A DNA stretch of 46,295 nt, taken from NCBI GenBank assembly GCA_002381865.1, contig DFYO01000052.1:40930-87224 (forward strand), given 5' to 3'. Origin of the DNA: Clostridiales bacterium UBA4080 (GTDB lineage: Bacteria > Bacillota > Clostridia > Lachnospirales > Vallitaleaceae). The translations under genes and the position numbers were made by a program. This document shows, piece after piece, positions 8,330-15,487 of this stretch (positions within the stretch are counted from its first letter, which is position 1; every line of letters starts with the position of its first letter). A model generated the notes under the pieces. It made no database searches, was not told the DNA's origin, and saw only the letters and a list, made by a program, of their open reading frames with translations.

Positions 8330-8723
8330 AATAAAAAGACAAAAATTGATTAAATAAACATAACACTTGTCGTTTGTTCCGGTATACATGCCGTTTGTTC
8401 CAAATGAGTTGACTTTTTTTGTAGAGATGGTAATATCAATTATGTTAAATGCTTTGAGTATTTAATGTACGTGGTTAGGGGGAATAAGATAAAAAAATAT
8501 AAAGGCATATTCGAACGGTCGGAAAATATGCCGACAATAAGGAGATATTCATTATTGAGTTATCTCTTTTTTGTTGCTCAATTTGTAGTTTCAACATATA
8601 ATAGTATAGCAAGAAAGCTTTATGTATAAGCATAATCAAGTGTAAAAAGGATAGCTTGGGAGTTCACAAGCAAATTTATTTTTAATACTTGAAAAAAGAA
8701 TAAATCAATTAAGGAGATGTCAC
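8330..8723. other. Intergenic region with a 21-base-spaced direct repeat and short inverted repeats
   Basis: No convincing gene in this stretch of almost 400 bases. CGTTTGTTCC occurs at 8371-8380 and again at 8392-8401, two helical turns apart. Such spaced repeats resemble transposase-binding sites at the ends of IS21-family elements, but no istA/istB remnant is visible. At about 8503-8531 GGCATATT is inverted as AATATGCC, and at about 8540-8572 AGATA is inverted as TATCT followed by a T run. A 33-codon hydrophobic frame at 8528-8629 has no good RBS and I do not call it. Confidence 0.4.
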
Positions 8724-9686
8724 ATGGATTATTTAATACTAATTATAGGTTTTCTGCTGCTTATTAAAGGAGCTGATTATTTTGTTGAGGGTTCAAGCGG
8801 TATTGCAAGGGTATTTAAGGTACCTGCTTTAATAATAGGGTTAACGATTGTTGCCTTTGGAACATCAGCGCCAGAAGCGGCAGTAAGTATATCGGCTGCC
8901 TTAAAGGGGAGCAATGGAATTGCATTAGGAAATATACTAGGTAGCAATATCTTTAATCTAAGTATGATTTTAGGGGTATCTGCTTTGCTTTTGCCTATGA
9001 AGGTACAAAAGCAATCCTTAAAGAAGGAGATTCCTTTGACGTTATTATCAGCACTGGCCTTGTTTATTCTGGCACTTGATAATTTTTGGGGAGGAGAAGC
9101 TTCAGAGCTGTTAAGCAGAGGAGATGGACTGATGCTGCTGCTTTTGTTTGCGGTGTTTGTATATTACATAATTGAAACAGTAAAAAATAGCAGAGAGACA
9201 ACTAATGATTTCGAGGAAGAGGAGCAAAAACATCCATCTATTTGGAAACTTGCTTTATATACAATAGGTGGAATTGCGGGTATTATTTGGGGAGGAAATC
9301 TGGTGGTTAATAGTTCAGTAAGTATTGCTAAAGCATTTGGATTATCAGAAACCTTAATAGGACTTACTATTGTGGCAATTGGAACCTCCTTGCCAGAGCT
9401 TATTACAAGTGCGGTTGCAGCAATAAAAAAGGAAAGCGATATTGCGCTGGGAAATTTGATTGGAAGCAATATTTTTAATGTGCTTTTTGTAATGGGTATT
9501 TCTGCAACGCTTAATCCGGTTGTAGTTGATCCAAGTTTGATTGTTGAGTTAAGCTTAAATATTTTGCTTACTTTAATAGTTCTTTTATTCTCCTTGACGG
9601 GCAGAATAATAAACAGGGCAGAGGGAGCAGCCTTATCAGCATTTTATGTAATATATGCGATTTATTTGGTTGTGAATAACATTTGA
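8724..9686 (+). CDS. Calcium/sodium antiporter family protein (YrbG-like)
   Basis: A 320-residue inner-membrane cation exchanger of the CaCA superfamily. It shows the internal duplication typical of the family: the alpha-1 repeat includes AFGTSAPEAAVS and GNILGSNIFN, and the alpha-2 repeat includes AIGTSLPELITS and GNLIGSNIFN. The acidic residues in GTSxPE coordinate the cation. About ten transmembrane helices are separated by a short acidic cytosolic loop near residue 165 (EEEEQK). Exchange of Na+ or H+ for Ca2+ is the known family role; the ion used here is not determinable. The ATG follows AAGGAG. The next gene has its own promoter, so this is probably monocistronic. Confidence 0.9.
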   Translation: MDYLILIIGFLLLIKGADYFVEGSSGIARVFKVPALIIGLTIVAFGTSAPEAAVSISAALKGSNGIALGNILGSNIFNLSMILGVSALLLPMKVQKQSLKKEIPLTLLSALALFILALDNFWGGEASELLSRGDGLMLLLLFAVFVYYIIETVKNSRETTNDFEEEEQKHPSIWKLALYTIGGIAGIIWGGNLVVNSSVSIAKAFGLSETLIGLTIVAIGTSLPELITSAVAAIKKESDIALGNLIGSNIFNVLFVMGISATLNPVVVDPSLIVELSLNILLTLIVLLFSLTGRIINRAEGAALSAFYVIYAIYLVVNNI

Positions 9687-9697
9687 CATTATATTAT

Positions 9698-9726
9698 TTG
9701 AATGTGGGGATTCTTAATGATATAAT
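9698..9726 (+). promoter_or_regulatory. Candidate strong promoter of the PPK2 gene
   Basis: TTGAAT, 17 bases, TATAAT with an upstream TGA that makes an extended -10. Lies 40-70 bases before the start at 9769. Confidence 0.6.
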
Positions 9727-9768
9727 ATTATTAACTAGGGGAAAATAATATGTGAAGGGAGTTTTAGT

Positions 9769-10602
9769 ATGAAGGACAAGGCTGATAAAAAAAATAACAT
9801 TGTTAAAATAAGCAATTCTGCTTATGAAAAAAAGCTTGAAGAGCTTCAGATTGAACTTGTTAAGCTTCAGGATTGGGTTAAGGAAAAAGGGCTTCGCATA
9901 GTTGTTATTTTTGAAGGAAGGGATGCCGCTGGAAAGGGTGGAGTAATTAAGAGAATTACGGAAAAGCTTAATCCGCGTATCTGCAGAGTGGTGGCATTAG
10001 GGGTCCCAACGGAAAAAGAAAAAAGTCAGTGGTATTTTCAAAGATATGTTGCACACTTGCCTTCAGCTGGAGAAATTGTATTGTTTGATCGAAGCTGGTA
10101 TAACAGAGCTGGAGTAGAACATGTAATGGGGTTTTGCACTGAGGATGAATATCAGGAGTTTTTAAGAAGCTGTCCGGATTTTGAAAAAATGTTAGTTAGA
10201 TCAGGGATTATTTTGATAAAATACTGGTTTTCAGTAAGTGATGATGAGCAAGAAAAAAGGTTTCAAGACAGAATAAACGACACTACAAAAAGATGGAAAA
10301 TAAGTCCTATGGATTTAGAATCAAGAAAGCATTGGGTTGAATATTCAAAGGCAAAGGATGCTATGTTTGCCTATACTGATATCAAGCAGGCGCCATGGTA
10401 TGTTGTTGATGCAGATATTAAAAAGCATGCAAGATTAAATTGCATTGCTCACTTATTAAGCAAGGTTGAATATGAGGATTTGACTCCGCAAAAAATGGAA
10501 CTGCCAAAACGTCAGGAGGATGAAGCATATATCAGACCGCCCATCACAGACCAGACTTTTGTTCCAGATATAGTGGAAGAAATAATAAAGGAAAAACAAT
10601 AA
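9769..10602 (+). CDS. ppk2: Polyphosphate kinase 2
   Basis: A 277-residue cytosolic P-loop kinase of the PPK2 family, which moves phosphate between inorganic polyphosphate and nucleotides. Walker A is in FEGRDAAGKGGVIKRI and Walker B in VLFDRSWYNRAGVE, with the lid region SVSDDEQEKRFQDRI and the downstream KRWKISPMDLESR. These fit the single-domain class I form. The start is the ATG after AAGGGAG. The stop codon lies inside a 14-base tandem duplication (about 10588-10617), so the extreme C-terminus may have shifted recently. Convergent with the DUF4914 gene. Direction (NTP synthesis versus polyP synthesis) and nucleotide preference cannot be read from sequence. Confidence 0.92.
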   Translation: MKDKADKKNNIVKISNSAYEKKLEELQIELVKLQDWVKEKGLRIVVIFEGRDAAGKGGVIKRITEKLNPRICRVVALGVPTEKEKSQWYFQRYVAHLPSAGEIVLFDRSWYNRAGVEHVMGFCTEDEYQEFLRSCPDFEKMLVRSGIILIKYWFSVSDDEQEKRFQDRINDTTKRWKISPMDLESRKHWVEYSKAKDAMFAYTDIKQAPWYVVDADIKKHARLNCIAHLLSKVEYEDLTPQKMELPKRQEDEAYIRPPITDQTFVPDIVEEIIKEKQ

Positions 10603-10698
10603 AGGAAAAACAATAAATAAAATATTGTAATCGCGTCGAAAGAAAGAAAAAATCAAAACGCCAATATGCATAAATAAAAGAATTATAAATAAAAAGAA

Positions 10699-10725
10699 AA
10701 AAGGAACTGCTTTGCAGTTCCTTTT
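10699..10725 (-). terminator. Terminator between PPK2 and DUF4914 genes, best on minus strand
   Basis: Perfect 12-base stem AAAAGGAACTGC with a 3-base loop. On the minus strand it is followed by TTTTCTTTTTATTT, so it best ends the DUF4914 transcript; on the plus strand the tail is poor. Confidence 0.75.
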
Positions 10726-10791
10726 GTGGCCAATCAACAAGCTGTCATTGCGTAGGAGGTTGGGGACTTCCTAAATTGAAGTAATTCTTTA

Positions 10792-12666
10792 TTAATATCT
10801 CATTGGGATTAAATCTATATAATCTTGCAATGAAGCATTGTTCATAAAACTATCAATAATTTTTTTGCCTAACGGATTTAGTTCAGGAGTATTGAATTTA
10901 TGAAGCTCTTGTCTGAAAAAATCAGTTAGTATTTTTGCTCCTGCATCATAACCGTCAATTCCTACTTCGGCTTGAGTTTCAGGCTGTAAAAATGCTTTTG
11001 GAATATAGTGTCCATCTATTCGCAGGGATTCTAAACCATATCCTAAGATAGTGCAGCGAGCTTCAACTAAGTGCTCTTGCTTGAATTTTGCGCTTCCACG
11101 TCTTGCTATATATTCTCGTGATATCCATTGAGGCATAAAGCTAACGTTATAAGCTCCGATATGCTGGTTTGGAATCAATACATATCTTGTGTTTGAGGAG
11201 CTGATAATTTGATCTAATAATAGATTTGCTTGCTCAACCATTTTACCTGTTGCAAATGGCCAGTATGAGCCAACACCTTCACTTGTCATACCTACCGAAT
11301 CAATAACACTAGGATTATTAAAGCCTCTTGGGGCAACCAATCTCCATAGCCAAGCTAAAGCCGGAGGAAGAATGTGCATCAGACCAAGAATTCCATAGGA
11401 AGGGTTTTCTTTTGAACAGGAAGGAGTTCTTACTCCAAAGCTTCGAACATCAACCTCTACAGCTTCGTCAACGATATTTGGCATAAGTCGACGAGGTAGA
11501 ATTACACGAGGATTTGGACAAGGCTTTCCGTCTGAATCTATAGTGTGCTCCCAAACAAGACAAGTTGATTTTGGAACACCCTGAATGTTAAGAAAAATAA
11601 GCGGTTCAGCAGGATGTGTAAATATTTTTTCGTAATGTGGAGTTGTTCCATAGCTTTTTATATGATCAAGTCTTAGAAACCAACCTTGTTCAGCGTCCTT
11701 TACCACTAATTTATTGCTGCCATTTTGCATTTTAGGGTGGCATAATGCCATGTCGTCTGTAACTGGTCTGAGTTCACAAGTTTCATTTAGTTCTATGTAA
11801 TTGTTTTCGTTTGTTAGAAGATTTTTACCTAATAGTATTCTTCCGTCTAAATCCTTATGAACATTCTCAAGCATTTCGCTTTTTCCACCACCAGAGGCTC
11901 CTTCGTGCATAATTACAATTTCATTATCATAAGGTGTGATAACCTTTACTGTTGAAGCGTGAGTTGTTACCCAACCTTCTTTTTCACCGATATTTAGAAG
12001 AACTCCATAAATACCTTTTTTTGCGCTTGGACCTGGATATAGATTATACGAAAAAACCTCATGCAACTCAGAAAGTCTGTTGTGTACTACAATTTGTTTT
12101 CCGTTAAAATGTGTGTGTCTGAATGGTGGGGCTAAAAATACAATTGCTTTTGGTGTAAAGCCGGCCTCTATGTCATCTATACTTAAGAAGCCTTGAAGGT
12201 CTGAAAGACCACAAGCAAAGAAAGCAGTATTTGAAGGAGCAATAAGAAGAGATTCATAGCCGTATTCATTTCCACCTGCTTTAAAGGGAAGAACGATTAA
12301 GTCCTGATTGGATAACCACTCAAATGTAGCTGAACGCAAGGGTTCAAAATCATTTTTATAGACATCATCATATCGAGGCTTATCTGTATCAAATGAGTCA
12401 GCAACCAACATGCAATCAGGGTCTCTTCTGCGCATGTAGTCGTCAGGGTAGTTGACGACTGCACCGTTCTTGCATCTTGTTACGGTTGCTTCAATTATGT
12501 CCTCTTTTCCATTATTAAAAACAACATTAAAAACATCATTCTCAGCGCTTCCAAAGGCCATTTCAACTAGTTCGCTTCTTGTTTTAGGAAACACAATGCT
12601 TTTACTATTGTTTAATATGTTTTTAACTTGATCCGATAAATTGAGTTTGTGTAAATATTCTTTCAT
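10792..12666 (-). CDS. DUF4914 family protein, PEPCK/HPr-kinase-like P-loop protein
   Basis: A 624-residue cytosolic protein that I recognise as DUF4914, of unproven function. A phosphate-binding loop is clear near the middle (EGASGGGKSEML), of the kind found in ATP-dependent PEP carboxykinases and HPr kinases. It is not the PSACGKTN loop of GTP-type PEP carboxykinase, so it should not be labelled pckG. Other conserved-looking stretches are PPFRHTHFNG, FLRLDHIKSYGTTPHYEKI and the C-terminal ESLRIDGHYIPKAF. No membrane segments. AGGAGGA precedes the ATG. It is a single gene with a terminator at 10699. Role inferred only as a nucleotide-binding phosphotransferase or carboxykinase-fold enzyme; substrate unknown. 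Confidence 0.75.
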   Translation of the reverse strand: MKEYLHKLNLSDQVKNILNNSKSIVFPKTRSELVEMAFGSAENDVFNVVFNNGKEDIIEATVTRCKNGAVVNYPDDYMRRRDPDCMLVADSFDTDKPRYDDVYKNDFEPLRSATFEWLSNQDLIVLPFKAGGNEYGYESLLIAPSNTAFFACGLSDLQGFLSIDDIEAGFTPKAIVFLAPPFRHTHFNGKQIVVHNRLSELHEVFSYNLYPGPSAKKGIYGVLLNIGEKEGWVTTHASTVKVITPYDNEIVIMHEGASGGGKSEMLENVHKDLDGRILLGKNLLTNENNYIELNETCELRPVTDDMALCHPKMQNGSNKLVVKDAEQGWFLRLDHIKSYGTTPHYEKIFTHPAEPLIFLNIQGVPKSTCLVWEHTIDSDGKPCPNPRVILPRRLMPNIVDEAVEVDVRSFGVRTPSCSKENPSYGILGLMHILPPALAWLWRLVAPRGFNNPSVIDSVGMTSEGVGSYWPFATGKMVEQANLLLDQIISSSNTRYVLIPNQHIGAYNVSFMPQWISREYIARRGSAKFKQEHLVEARCTILGYGLESLRIDGHYIPKAFLQPETQAEVGIDGYDAGAKILTDFFRQELHKFNTPELNPLGKKIIDSFMNNASLQDYIDLIPMRY

Positions 12667-12813
12667 TTTTTTCCTCCTGCTGTTTGTTATTTATTTGAAT
12701 GATTTTGGGGTGCTTAATTAATTATTATGTTGCTAAATTTAGCAAGAAAGACTAAGAAGCTCAAGGGATAAACTAACCTTGGTAATAGCTTGCTATATAT
12801 TTAGAAAATAAAA

Positions 12814-12852
12814 AAACCGATACTCAAAAAAAGTTATTTTGAATATCGGTTT
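12814..12852 (-). terminator. Terminator of the DUF2294 gene
   Basis: AAACCGATA is inverted as TATCGGTTT around a T/A-rich loop; on the minus strand it is followed by TTTTTTATTTT. The short stretch 12720-12813 holds no gene. Confidence 0.7.
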
Positions 12853-12893
12853 ACTATCAACTTAGCTATGCTACTTTGCATTGTCTTCCGAAT

Positions 12894-13259
12894 TTATTTT
12901 GTTTTGTATAATTCATCTAAATTTCTATCGGTAGTGATTATTATTATTTTTTCACCAGTCTTAGTACTTATATCGGCATGAGTGCTGATTACGGCAACAT
13001 TAAGAATGTCATTAATCAATGTTTCCAAATATCCTCGCCCAGCTTCAAATAATGAAGTGCGAACTTTTTTAAATAATTCAATACCTTGTGGATTTTCTGT
13101 AAGCTTTTGTTCTGAGGGGTTTAAAAATCCTGCCAGACGAACAACAATAATATCATTTAAAATATATGCTCGAATATTTTTAGGACCTCTGCCCATATAT
13201 TCTATCTCGAATTTACTGATAGCTTCACATATTTTGGCTTCAAGCTGACCCTTAGTCAT
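12894..13259 (-). CDS. DUF2294 domain-containing protein
   Basis: A 121-residue small soluble protein. It matches the DUF2294 family, with hallmark segments FEIEYMGRGPKNIRAYI, VVRLAGFLNPSEQKL and HADISTKTGE. The biochemical role of the family is not established to my knowledge. I start at ATG 13259, just after AGGTGGTGA; an upstream ATG at 13280 is possible but its own RBS is absent. It is divergent from the ilv operon, with about 140 bases between its start and the ilv promoter, where a perfect 13-base inverted repeat lies. Confidence 0.8.
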   Translation of the reverse strand: MTKGQLEAKICEAISKFEIEYMGRGPKNIRAYILNDIIVVRLAGFLNPSEQKLTENPQGIELFKKVRTSLFEAGRGYLETLINDILNVAVISTHADISTKTGEKIIIITTDRNLDELYKTK

Positions 13260-13335
13260 AAATTCACCACCTTTGAACAACTTAATTTTAGCTTAATAAA
13301 TAAAGTTTGTCAATATAAAATAGATGAATTGTTTG

Positions 13336-13372
13336 AAATTTGAAGGATGTGCATAATAAATCCTTCAAATTT
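13336..13372. repeat. Perfect 13-base inverted repeat between divergent units
   Basis: AAATTTGAAGGAT at 13336-13348 is repeated inverted at 13360-13372, with an 11-base gap. It lies 27 bases upstream of the ilv -35 box and about 77 bases upstream of the DUF2294 start. There is no strong T run after it on either strand, so an operator is as likely as a terminator. Confidence 0.5.
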
Positions 13373-13398
13373 TGAAAAAAATTATCGAATTTAATAGC

Positions 13399-13428
13399 TT
13401 GACAAAAACAAAAAGGCTTTGATATAAT
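13399..13428 (+). promoter_or_regulatory. Sigma-A promoter of the ilv operon
   Basis: Perfect TTGACA and perfect TATAAT separated by 18 bases, placed about 60 bases before the T-box Stem I. Confidence 0.75.
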
Positions 13429-13485
13429 TTGATTTAGATTAAATGAATTGTTTTGATAATATTTATTACAAGTTAATATATTAAA

Positions 13486-13731
13486 GACAGTGATGGAGAC
13501 GAGGTTTATTTAGTAATAGTTTAAGAGAGTCGATGGCTGCTGAGAATCGATACTATCTAATACACTATATCACTCCTGAGTTATTTTGCTGAATTAAGTA
13601 GGTAAAATCGGCAGACGCCGTTATCGTTCAGGGTTTGATAGAACCTTTCAAGAGATATCGTAATGATAATTAGGGTGGTACCGCGTAGATAATATTCGCC
13701 CCTACAACGTTTTTGTTGTAGGGGCGTTTTT
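13486..13731 (+). promoter_or_regulatory. T-box riboswitch, probably isoleucine-specific
   Basis: A tRNA-sensing leader. Stem I is bounded by AGTGAT and ATCACT, contains AGTA, AGAGAG and GGCTGCTGAGA elements in the usual order, and the near-invariant T-box AGGGTGGTACCGCG is at 13672-13685. A perfect terminator follows (CGCCCCTACAAC with its inverse, then GTTTTT, to 13731). Uncharged tRNA pairs at the specifier and at the T-box bulge and prevents termination. My hand folding puts ATC (13555-13557) on the 3' side of the specifier loop, i.e. isoleucine, which fits the operon. The class is certain; the specifier is a hand assignment. Confidence 0.93.
13697..13731 (+). terminator. T-box attenuator terminator
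   Basis: GC-rich stem CGCCCCTACAAC / GTTGTAGGGGCG followed by a T run. It competes with the antiterminator formed with the T-box sequence. Confidence 0.9.
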
Positions 13732-13879
13732 GAATTTGTGACATATAGATAAAAAACATTAAGGCTTTATAAGATTAATGTATTAATAAATCAAAGCTTA
13801 TTGCTTGATTTTACAATGAAACATGCTATAATATAATAACGATTACTCAAAATAGATATGCTATACGAGGAGGAATAAG

Positions 13880-14383
13880 ATGAAAAGACATGTTTTATCT
13901 GTGTTGGTTAGCAATCAGTCAGGAGTACTTAGCAGGGTTGCAGGGCTTTTCAGCAGAAGAGGCTTCAATATAGACAGTTTGTCAGTTGGGGAAACAGAGC
14001 ACGAGAACATTTCAAGAATGACCATTGTTGTAACAGGAGATGAAATGGTGCTAGATCAGATTACAAAACAGCTTAATAAGCTTCATGATGTTCTTTATAT
14101 AAAGGAATTGACTAAGGAAGCTGCTGTATACAGGGAAATTCTGCTTATTAAGGTTACAGCTACAAAAGAAACAAGAGCATCAATTATTGAGGTTGTAGAT
14201 ATATTCAGAGCAAAAATTATTGATGTTGCAACAGAATCCTTGGTTATTGAAATTACAGGGGACCAAGGAAAATTAGAAGCATTTATTAGCTTGATTGAGC
14301 CTTACGGAATTAGAGAATTTACAAGAACCGGACTAACGGCGCTTCAAAGAGGCAATCATGTTATTAAAGATAATATACAATAA
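13880..14383 (+). CDS. ilvN: Acetolactate synthase small (regulatory) subunit
   Basis: A 167-residue regulatory subunit that gives valine sensitivity to, and activates, acetolactate synthase. The N-terminal ACT domain (about 3-78) begins HVLSVLVSNQSGVLSRVAGLFSRRGFNIDSLSVG, a signature of the family with the effector-contacting residues. The C-terminal ALS_ss_C domain follows (about 84-160) and ends with the typical GIREFTRTGLTALQRG. GAGGAGG precedes the ATG. First gene after the T-box. Its catalytic partner ilvB is the last gene of the same operon, about 5.5 kb away, an uncommon separation. Confidence 0.95.
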   Translation: MKRHVLSVLVSNQSGVLSRVAGLFSRRGFNIDSLSVGETEHENISRMTIVVTGDEMVLDQITKQLNKLHDVLYIKELTKEAAVYREILLIKVTATKETRASIIEVVDIFRAKIIDVATESLVIEITGDQGKLEAFISLIEPYGIREFTRTGLTALQRGNHVIKDNIQ

Positions 14384-14412
14384 ACGATGATTTATCAGGA
14401 GGATTTTGAGAA

Positions 14413-15402
14413 ATGGCAATTATGTATTATGAAAAAGACTGTAATTTAGGATTATTAAACGGAAAGACTGTTGCGGTAATTGGTTATGGCTCACAAGGCC
14501 ATGCTCATGCGCTTAATTTACATGAATCAGGTGTTAATGTAATAGTTGGTCTTTATGAAGGAAGTAAGTCATGGTCACAGGCAGAGGCTGCGGGACTTAA
14601 GGTTGCAACTGCTAAAGAAGCTGCTAAAGCTGCTGATATCATTATGATTTTATTACCAGACGAAAAGCAGGCAGATATTTATGCAGAAAGCATTGCTCCA
14701 GGACTTGAAGCAGGAAACTCATTGGTATTTGCACATGGATTTAATATCCATTATGCACAAATCCAGCCTCCAGCAGATGTAAACGTATTTATGGCTGCAC
14801 CAAAAGGTCCTGGACATACAGTAAGAAGCCAATACCAAGAAGGAAAAGGAGTTCCTTGCTTAATCGCAGTTTACCAAGATGCTACAGGAAATGCAAAAGA
14901 CTTAGCACTTGCTTATGCAGCAGGAATCGGCGGAGCAAGAGCAGGAATTTTAGAAACTACATTTAAAGAAGAAACTGAAACTGACCTTTTCGGTGAGCAG
15001 GCAGTTCTTTGTGGCGGTGTATCTGAGCTTATGAAAGCAGGCTTTGAAACTTTAGTAGAAGCTGGATACCAGCCTGAAAGTGCATATTTTGAGTGTGTAC
15101 ATGAAATGAAATTAATTATCGACCTTGTAGTTCAAGGCGGATTAAGCTATATGAGATATTCAATTTCTGATACTGCTGAATTTGGAGATTATTCAATTGG
15201 AAAGAGAATTATCACTGATGAAACCAAGAAGGAAATGAAGAAAGTCCTTAATGAAATCCAAGACGGAACATTTGCAAAGAACTGGATTTTAGAAAATAAA
15301 GCAAACAGACCAGCATTTATTTCAAGAAGAAGAATTGAATCAGAGCATCAAGTAGAGCAGGTAGGAAAAGAATTAAGAAAAATGATGAGCTGGATGAAGT
15401 AA
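14413..15402 (+). CDS. ilvC: Ketol-acid reductoisomerase
   Basis: A 329-residue class I enzyme. It isomerises and reduces 2-acetolactate or 2-aceto-2-hydroxybutyrate with NAD(P)H and Mg2+, the second common step of valine and isoleucine synthesis. The Rossmann domain (1-180) shows VIGYGSQGHAHALNLHESG and then VGLYEGSKSW, the loop that sets cofactor choice. The knotted C-terminal domain has the metal-binding EETETDLFGEQAVLCGG and, later, HEMKLIIDLVVQGG. Preceded by CAGGAGG, 29 bases after ilvN. A GAAA-capped hairpin follows immediately at 15409. Confidence 0.96.
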   Translation: MAIMYYEKDCNLGLLNGKTVAVIGYGSQGHAHALNLHESGVNVIVGLYEGSKSWSQAEAAGLKVATAKEAAKAADIIMILLPDEKQADIYAESIAPGLEAGNSLVFAHGFNIHYAQIQPPADVNVFMAAPKGPGHTVRSQYQEGKGVPCLIAVYQDATGNAKDLALAYAAGIGGARAGILETTFKEETETDLFGEQAVLCGGVSELMKAGFETLVEAGYQPESAYFECVHEMKLIIDLVVQGGLSYMRYSISDTAEFGDYSIGKRIITDETKKEMKKVLNEIQDGTFAKNWILENKANRPAFISRRRIESEHQVEQVGKELRKMMSWMK

Positions 15403-15408
15403 AGTTCT

Positions 15409-15434
15409 GGCCGGTTGAAAAACCGGCCATTCTT
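15409..15434 (+). terminator. Intra-operon hairpin with GAAA tetraloop after ilvC
   Basis: GGCCGGTT-GAAA-AACCGGCC followed by ATTCTTTTA. The stem is perfect but the T run is weak. It may act as a partial terminator or mRNA-stabilising hairpin between ilvC and cimA. Confidence 0.55.
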
Positions 15435-15487
15435 TTAACCGAAAAATAAACATTGCTAAAATTAGATAGGTAGGAAGGAGTTTGACA

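Noticed and set aside
8528..8629. 33-codon hydrophobic ORF before the antiporter gene
   Set aside because: No ribosome-binding site, lies over short inverted repeats, and no similarity that I recognise.
9164..9469. Long minus-strand frame inside the antiporter gene, and similar frames opposite ilvD, msrAB and the ATPase
   Set aside because: They mirror strong genes on the other strand, have no RBS and no recognisable protein features.
10792..12666. Annotation as GTP-dependent PEP carboxykinase (pckG)
   Set aside because: The characteristic PSACGKTN loop is missing; the GGGKS loop and overall sequence fit DUF4914.
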